A stretch of DNA of 9,618 nucleotides, from NCBI GenBank assembly GCA_900545085.1, contig UQXU01000065.1, positions 1-9,618 on the forward strand, given 5' to 3'. Numbering within the stretch: the stretch's first letter is position 1; every line of letters starts with the position of its first letter. The position numbers and the translations under genes are program-made. Under the pieces are notes generated by a model. That model was not told where the DNA came from. It was given only the letters and a program-made list of their open reading frames with translations, and did not search any database. Below, one piece after another: positions 5,631 through 9,618 of the stretch. This DNA comes from an uncultured Eubacteriales bacterium. Its GTDB lineage: Bacteria > Bacillota > Clostridia > Christensenellales > Christensenellaceae.

Positions 5631-8354
5631 ATGGCACTTTTTAAGTTTGAAGATAAACTTCTAAAAAAAGCTCGAAAGCAGGCTGAGCTGGTAGAAAAAC
5701 TCAAACCTACTTTCACGGAGCTGACAGATGAACAGCTCGTGGCGAAAACGGACGAGTACAGAGAAAGATACAAAAAGGGAGAAACTCTGGACGATCTCTT
5801 GCCGGAGGTATTCGCTCAAGTCAGAGAGGCGAGCAGGCGCGTCTTGGGGATGGAGCACTTTAAAGTTCAGATAATCGGCGGTATCGTGCTGCATAACGGC
5901 GATATAGCAGAAATGAAAACGGGCGAAGGTAAAACTCTCGTAGCTACGCTTCCCGTATGCCTCAATGCTATAACGGGCGAAGGCGTACATGTCGTCACGG
6001 TAAACGATTATTTGGCTAAGCGTGACAGCGAATGGATGGGAATACTCTATCGCTTCCTGGGTTTTACGGTTGGTCTCGCTTTGAAGGACATGTCTCCCGA
6101 GGAGAAGCGCGAAGCCTACAACTGCGATATTGTATACGCAACGAACAACGAGCTCGGCTTTGACTATCTGCGTGACAATATGGTGGTTTATAAAGAGCGT
6201 CTTGTGCAAAGAGAGCTCAATTACGCTATCGTGGACGAGGTAGACTCTATCCTAATCGACGAAGCGCGTACTCCTCTCATTATTTCCGGCGCAGGGGATA
6301 AAAGTACAGATCTTTACAAGGTCGCTGACAGCTTTGCACGCGGGCTGAAAGAAGAAGAGGACTATGTCATAGACGAAAAGGCTAAAACGGCGAACCTCAC
6401 GGAAGAGGGTACGGCAAAGGCTGAAAAGTTTTTCGATGTAGAAAACTTCTCCGATGTAGAACATACAGACCTTAACCACCATGTTTATCAGGCGCTCAAA
6501 GCCAGATATATAATTAAGCGTGATATAGATTATGTAGTACAAAACGGCGAAGTAATCATTGTAGACGAGTTTACGGGCAGACTGATGACGGGCAGACGGT
6601 ATTCCGACGGTCTGCACCAGGCTATTGAGGCGAAGGAGAACGTGCGCATAGCGTCTGAGTCTCAGACTCTTGCGACTATCACATTCCAGAACTTCTTCCG
6701 CATGTACAAAAAGCTCGCAGGTATGACAGGTACCGCAAAAACAGAGGAAAACGAGTTTAAATCTATATACAATCTTTCGGTAGTGGAAATTCCGACCCAC
6801 AGGCCGATGGTGCGCAAGGATATGAACGACGTCGTGCTCTCTACCGTAAAAGGAAAATTTGACGCTGTAGTAGAGAAAATCGTTGAAGTGCATCAGACAG
6901 GTCAGCCTATTCTGGTAGGTACGGTATCTGTAGAGAACTCTGAAATACTCAGCAAAATGCTCAAAAAGCGCGGAGTAAAACACGAAGTGCTGAACGCGAA
7001 ACATCACGAGAAGGAAGCGCAGATCGTGGCGCAGGCCGGTCAGTTCGGAGCGGTCACCATAGCGACTAACATGGCGGGCCGCGGTACTGATATTCTGCTG
7101 GGCGGCAACCCGGACTTCATGGCGAAGCGTGATATGCGCGCCGACGGCTACAGCGAGGACATGATATACGAAGCGCAGTCCAAGGCGCCCAGCTCAAATC
7201 CGGAGGTTCTCGCGGCGAGAGAGGTTTACAACAGCTTGCTCTCAAAGCACAAGCAGGTTACTGACGCAGATCACGAAAAAGTCATCGCGGCGGGCGGCTT
7301 GTACATCATAGGTACGGAACGCCACGAAAGCAGACGTATAGACAACCAGCTGCGCGGCCGAAGCGGCAGACAGGGAGACCCAGGTGCGTCTCAGTTCTAC
7401 ATTGCCCTTGAGGACGATCTTATGCGTCTGTTCGGCGGAGAGAGAATAAAGAATATGCTGGACAAAATATCCGGAGGAGAGGAGATGCCTCTGGAGTACG
7501 GCATGATGACTAATCAGATAGAAAAGGCGCAGAAGAGAATAGAAGAACGCAATTTCAATACCCGTTCCAACGTCCTGAAATACGATGACGTTATGAATAT
7601 GCAGCGCGAGGTAATATATTCTCAGCGCCGTCAGGTTCTCATGGGTGAGGATGTTACCGACGCTGTGCGCGATATGGTAGTGCAGGTGGCGGAGGATATT
7701 CTGAACGAGCATTGTCCCGAAGGCTCTTTTCCGGAGGAATGGGAGCAGGATAAGATAAACCGCGCGATGAAGGAAATTGCACCTGAGCTTAAAGGAAGCA
7801 TTTTCGGAGATACAGACATATCTGCTATAGATGCGAAAAAGGCGAAAGAGACAGCGGTGGAAAATCTGCTGGCGTTATATGATGCGCACAGCCTGGAGCT
7901 TGCGGAGCAATGCGAAAAAGCGCGTGTAGAATCAGGCGCGGAGCAAGGTCTCACAATTAAAGATATTGAACGCAATATTCTTTTGCGCTGCGTAGATCAG
8001 CATTGGGTGGATCACATAGACGCTATGGATCAGCTGCGGCAGGGTATCGGACTGCGCGCATACGGCAACATGGATCCGGTAGTTGCATACCGCAAAGAAG
8101 GCGCGGATATGTTCGACGCTATGATAGCGTCCATAGCTGAGCAGACTGTTAAAATGATGTTCAGAGTTACGGTGAAGTCTCGCGTCGAGCGTAAGCAGAC
8201 GGTTACGCCACTGCGCACGAGCAGCGCGGGCGACGAGGCGGCTCAGCGCAGTGAGAAGAAAACAGTGCAGCGTAAAGAAGAAAAAGTAGGCAGGAACGAT
8301 CCATGCCCGTGCGGAAGCGGAAAGAAGTATAAGAATTGCTGCGGTAGAAACTAA
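5631..8354 (+). CDS. secA: Preprotein translocase ATPase SecA
   Basis: Motor ATPase that pushes unfolded preproteins through SecYEG at the cytoplasmic membrane. The 907-residue product is complete. NBD1 has Walker A MKTGEGKT (95-102) and Walker [18 protein letters not shown] (201-217). The preprotein cross-linking region lies between about 220 and 350. NBD2 has [14 protein letters not shown] (479-492) and [25 protein letters not shown] (561-585). The helical scaffold includes [17 protein letters not shown] (647-663), and the two-helix-finger region has [17 protein letters not shown] (789-805). A charged linker leads to a C-terminal zinc motif with C892, C894, C903 and C904. It exceeds the 841-residue B. 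subtilis protein mainly through extra sequence in NBD2 at about 491-553, which as I recall is common in clostridia, plus a longer C-terminal linker. AAAGGA (5619-5624) lies 6 nt before ATG 5631. Co-transcribed with prfB. Confidence 0.98.
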   Translation: MALFKFEDKLLKKARKQAELVEKLKPTFTELTDEQLVAKTDEYRERYKKGETLDDLLPEVFAQVREASRRVLGMEHFKVQIIGGIVLHNGDIAEMKTGEGKTLVATLPVCLNAITGEGVHVVTVNDYLAKRDSEWMGILYRFLGFTVGLALKDMSPEEKREAYNCDIVYATNNELGFDYLRDNMVVYKERLVQRELNYAIVDEVDSILIDEARTPLIISGAGDKSTDLYKVADSFARGLKEEEDYVIDEKAKTANLTEEGTAKAEKFFDVENFSDVEHTDLNHHVYQALKARYIIKRDIDYVVQNGEVIIVDEFTGRLMTGRRYSDGLHQAIEAKENVRIASESQTLATITFQNFFRMYKKLAGMTGTAKTEENEFKSIYNLSVVEIPTHRPMVRKDMNDVVLSTVKGKFDAVVEKIVEVHQTGQPILVGTVSVENSEILSKMLKKRGVKHEVLNAKHHEKEAQIVAQAGQFGAVTIATNMAGRGTDILLGGNPDFMAKRDMRADGYSEDMIYEAQSKAPSSNPEVLAAREVYNSLLSKHKQVTDADHEKVIAAGGLYIIGTERHESRRIDNQLRGRSGRQGDPGASQFYIALEDDLMRLFGGERIKNMLDKISGGEEMPLEYGMMTNQIEKAQKRIEERNFNTRSNVLKYDDVMNMQREVIYSQRRQVLMGEDVTDAVRDMVVQVAEDILNEHCPEGSFPEEWEQDKINRAMKEIAPELKGSIFGDTDISAIDAKKAKETAVENLLALYDAHSLELAEQCEKARVESGAEQGLTIKDIERNILLRCVDQHWVDHIDAMDQLRQGIGLRAYGNMDPVVAYRKEGADMFDAMIASIAEQTVKMMFRVTVKSRVERKQTVTPLRTSSAGDEAAQRSEKKTVQRKEEKVGRNDPCPCGSGKKYKNCCGRN

Positions 8355-8423
8355 AAAATAATTAAATAAATACAGCGGATAGAGCGTTTTAGCTCTTACG
8401 TTAGGAAAAGGGGTGATTTTAAC

Positions 8424-9522
8424 ATGATTCTACTGGATGAGTACAAGGCTAAGCTGTCCGAAGCAGAAAAAATGTTGAAAGAGGCAGGTGAGTCACTTTG
8501 ACTTGGCTGGATTAAAACAGCAGTTGAATGACTTAAAGAAAAAAATGGAGGCTCCCGATTTTTGGGAGAATGTAGACGAAGCGAATAAGACAAGCAGAAA
8601 GATGAAGCCCATAGAAGCGACTGTAGCAGCGTATGAAAAGCTGGAGAGCAAGATCGCAGATGCAGAGGTGCTTATGGAGCTGGCTGAAGAAGAGGATGAC
8701 GACTCGCTGGAAGAAGAAATTTCTCAGTCTGTGAATGAATCCTATGCGGAAGCGGAGCAGCTTAAACTCGCAGCTATGTTGAAAGGAGATTACGACTCGC
8801 ATAGCGCTATTCTCTCTCTGCATGCCGGAGCAGGCGGTACGGAGGCGCAGGATTGGGTCTCTATGCTGTATCGTATGTACACTCGCTGGGCGGAGAAGCA
8901 TGGCTATGGCGTGAAGGTACTGGATTATCTGGACGGCGAAGAAGCCGGAATAAAATCCGTTACGATGCAGATTGACGGGCTTAACGCTTACGGATATCTG
9001 CGCTCCGAAAAAGGCGTTCACCGTCTTGTGCGCATCTCGCCGTTTGACTCATCTGCAAGGAGGCATACTTCCTTTGCATCGCTGGACGTGATGCCGGAGA
9101 TAGAGGATGACGGAGAGATTACGATTGCTCCTGACGATATAAAAATGGATGTATTCCGTGCGTCAGGCGCAGGCGGCCAGCATGTAAACAAAACATCTTC
9201 GGCGGTCAGACTTACGCATATACCGACGGGTATAGTAGTCTCCTGTCAGACTGAACGCTCTCAGGTGCAGAATCGTGAAACGTGCATGAGCATGCTCCGC
9301 GCAAAATTGGCGGAGAAAAAGGAGAGCGAGCGCATGGCGGAGATGCAGAATCTCAAAGGCGAAATGAAGAAAATAGAATGGGGCAGTCAGATTCGTTCGT
9401 ATGTTTTCCAGCCGTATACGATGGTGAAGGATCATCGAACAGGCTGTGAGTCGGGCAATATAACCGCTGTTATGGACGGCGATATAGACGATTTTATCAA
9501 TTCGTATCTGATTATGAGCTGA
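8424..9522 (+). CDS. prfB: Peptide chain release factor 2, expressed by programmed +1 frameshift
   Basis: Recognises UAA and UGA stop codons and triggers peptide release on the ribosome. It is encoded in two frames. ATG 8424 opens a 25-codon ORF ending at the in-frame UGA 8499-8501; after reading CUU, a +1 slip continues as GAC (8500-8502) for 340 more codons, giving 365 residues. The first frame reads MILLDEYKAKLSEAEKML and so on, joining D26-LAGLKQQLNDL. Stop-codon recognition motif SPF is at 205-207 and catalytic GGQ at 250-252, the same numbering as in E. coli RF2; the residue four before GGQ is alanine, as in most bacteria rather than the threonine of E. coli K-12. The SD AAAAGGGGTGAT (8407 onward) is strong. 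It follows secA by 69 nt with no terminator, the classical Firmicutes secA-prfB operon. RF2 scarcity favours the slip, so expression is autoregulated. Confidence 0.96.
8486..8502 (+). other. prfB programmed +1 frameshift site
   Basis: AGGTGAGTCACTTTGAC. The slip codon CTT (8496-8498), the in-frame TGA (8499-8501) and the following C (8502) match the canonical site. The upstream stimulator is AGGTGA (8486-8491), complementary to the 16S rRNA 3' end, but it ends 4 nt before CTT, whereas the usual AGGGGG ends 3 nt before it. Matched to the same anti-SD positions, it sits about 4 nt further upstream than in E. coli. The UGA is codon 26, as in E. coli. Confidence 0.93.
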
Positions 9523-9535
9523 GAAAAGACGAAAA

Positions 9536-9567
9536 CCGGATGGGAGCGATGCTCCTGTCCGGCTTTT
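9536..9567 (+). terminator. Rho-independent terminator of secA-prfB
   Basis: A continuous 12-bp stem: CCGGA (9536-9540) with TCCGG (9558-9562), two G-T wobble pairs, and GGAGC (9543-9547) with GCTCC (9551-9555), closing on a GAT triloop. CTTTTATT follows. It starts 14 nt after the prfB stop codon. Confidence 0.92.
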
Positions 9568-9587
9568 ATTGGCGCCGAATAGGCATG

Positions 9588-9613
9588 AAAAAACCACTCG
9601 TTGAACGAGTGGT
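9588..9613 (-). terminator. Minus-strand terminator of a convergent gene beyond the right edge
   Basis: ACCACTCGT (9593-9601) and ACGAGTGGT (9605-9613) form a 9-bp stem with a TGA triloop. On the plus strand an A-run (9588-9593) lies before it, so read on the minus strand the hairpin is followed by six T residues. This is the form expected for a leftward gene ending just outside the window. Confidence 0.8.
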
Positions 9614-9618
9614 GAAAA

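Noticed and set aside
5627..5644. Five-codon ORF overlapping the secA start (ATG 5627)
   Set aside because: The SD is only about 2 nt away from it and correctly spaced for the secA ATG at 5631; probably chance.
8381..8396. Small hairpin AGAGC/GCTCT between secA and prfB as a terminator
   Set aside because: Only 5 bp with no U-run after it, and secA-prfB is normally one transcript.
8488..9522. GTG at 8488 as an independent start for RF2
   Set aside because: It would drop the conserved N-terminus and lacks its own well-placed SD. The upstream 25-codon ORF with CTT-TGA-C is the standard prfB recoding arrangement.
1..9618. Mobile element, prophage, CRISPR, toxin-antitoxin or defence system
   Set aside because: No transposase, integrase, spaced repeats or defence-like protein seen; all main ORFs except the secreted wall-binding protein are recognised housekeeping genes.

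Overview
The window looks like an ordinary chromosomal housekeeping segment from a Bacillota (Firmicutes) genome, most likely a clostridial lineage. Three things point there: a PepV-type dipeptidase, the adjacent secA-prfB pair with RF2 made by programmed frameshifting, and the spaced Shine-Dalgarno sites and clear -35/-10 promoters. Base composition is moderate (roughly half GC by eye) and codon use looks even across the genes. I see no insertion sequence, prophage gene, CRISPR array, tRNA or rRNA.

Left part, minus strand (1-2220): the 5' end of alaS (alanyl-tRNA synthetase) runs off the left edge. Upstream of it on the same strand is pepV, a zinc dipeptidase. Each has its own sigma-A-type promoter. 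The alaS transcript has a short leader of about 70 nt with no T-box, but an 8-bp-arm palindrome sits at the predicted transcription start.

Divergent control region (2220-2468): the pepV promoter points left. One or two plus-strand promoters point right towards a secreted peptidoglycan-binding protein. The -35 boxes of the two facing promoters overlap. The rightward leader holds a possible 13-codon ORF and a hairpin.

Right part, plus strand (2469-9522): a secreted protein with a PG_binding_1 domain is closed by a strong terminator. Next come recX and nnr (bifunctional NAD(P)HX epimerase/dehydratase), which are coupled. The recX promoter lies so close to its ATG that the mRNA may be leaderless. 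Then a strong extended -10 promoter drives secA, followed without a terminator by prfB. prfB must be read through an in-frame UGA by +1 frameshifting to give a 365-residue RF2. The prfB terminator and a minus-strand terminator for a convergent gene beyond the right edge fill the last 90 bases.

Functionally the genes cover translation (alaS, prfB), protein export (secA), peptide turnover (pepV), recombination control (recX), metabolite repair (nnr) and the cell envelope. I did not find a convincing new multi-gene system. The most interesting signals are regulatory: the unusual prfB frameshift stimulator, the possible leaderless recX mRNA, the palindrome at the alaS start site and the overlapping divergent promoters.
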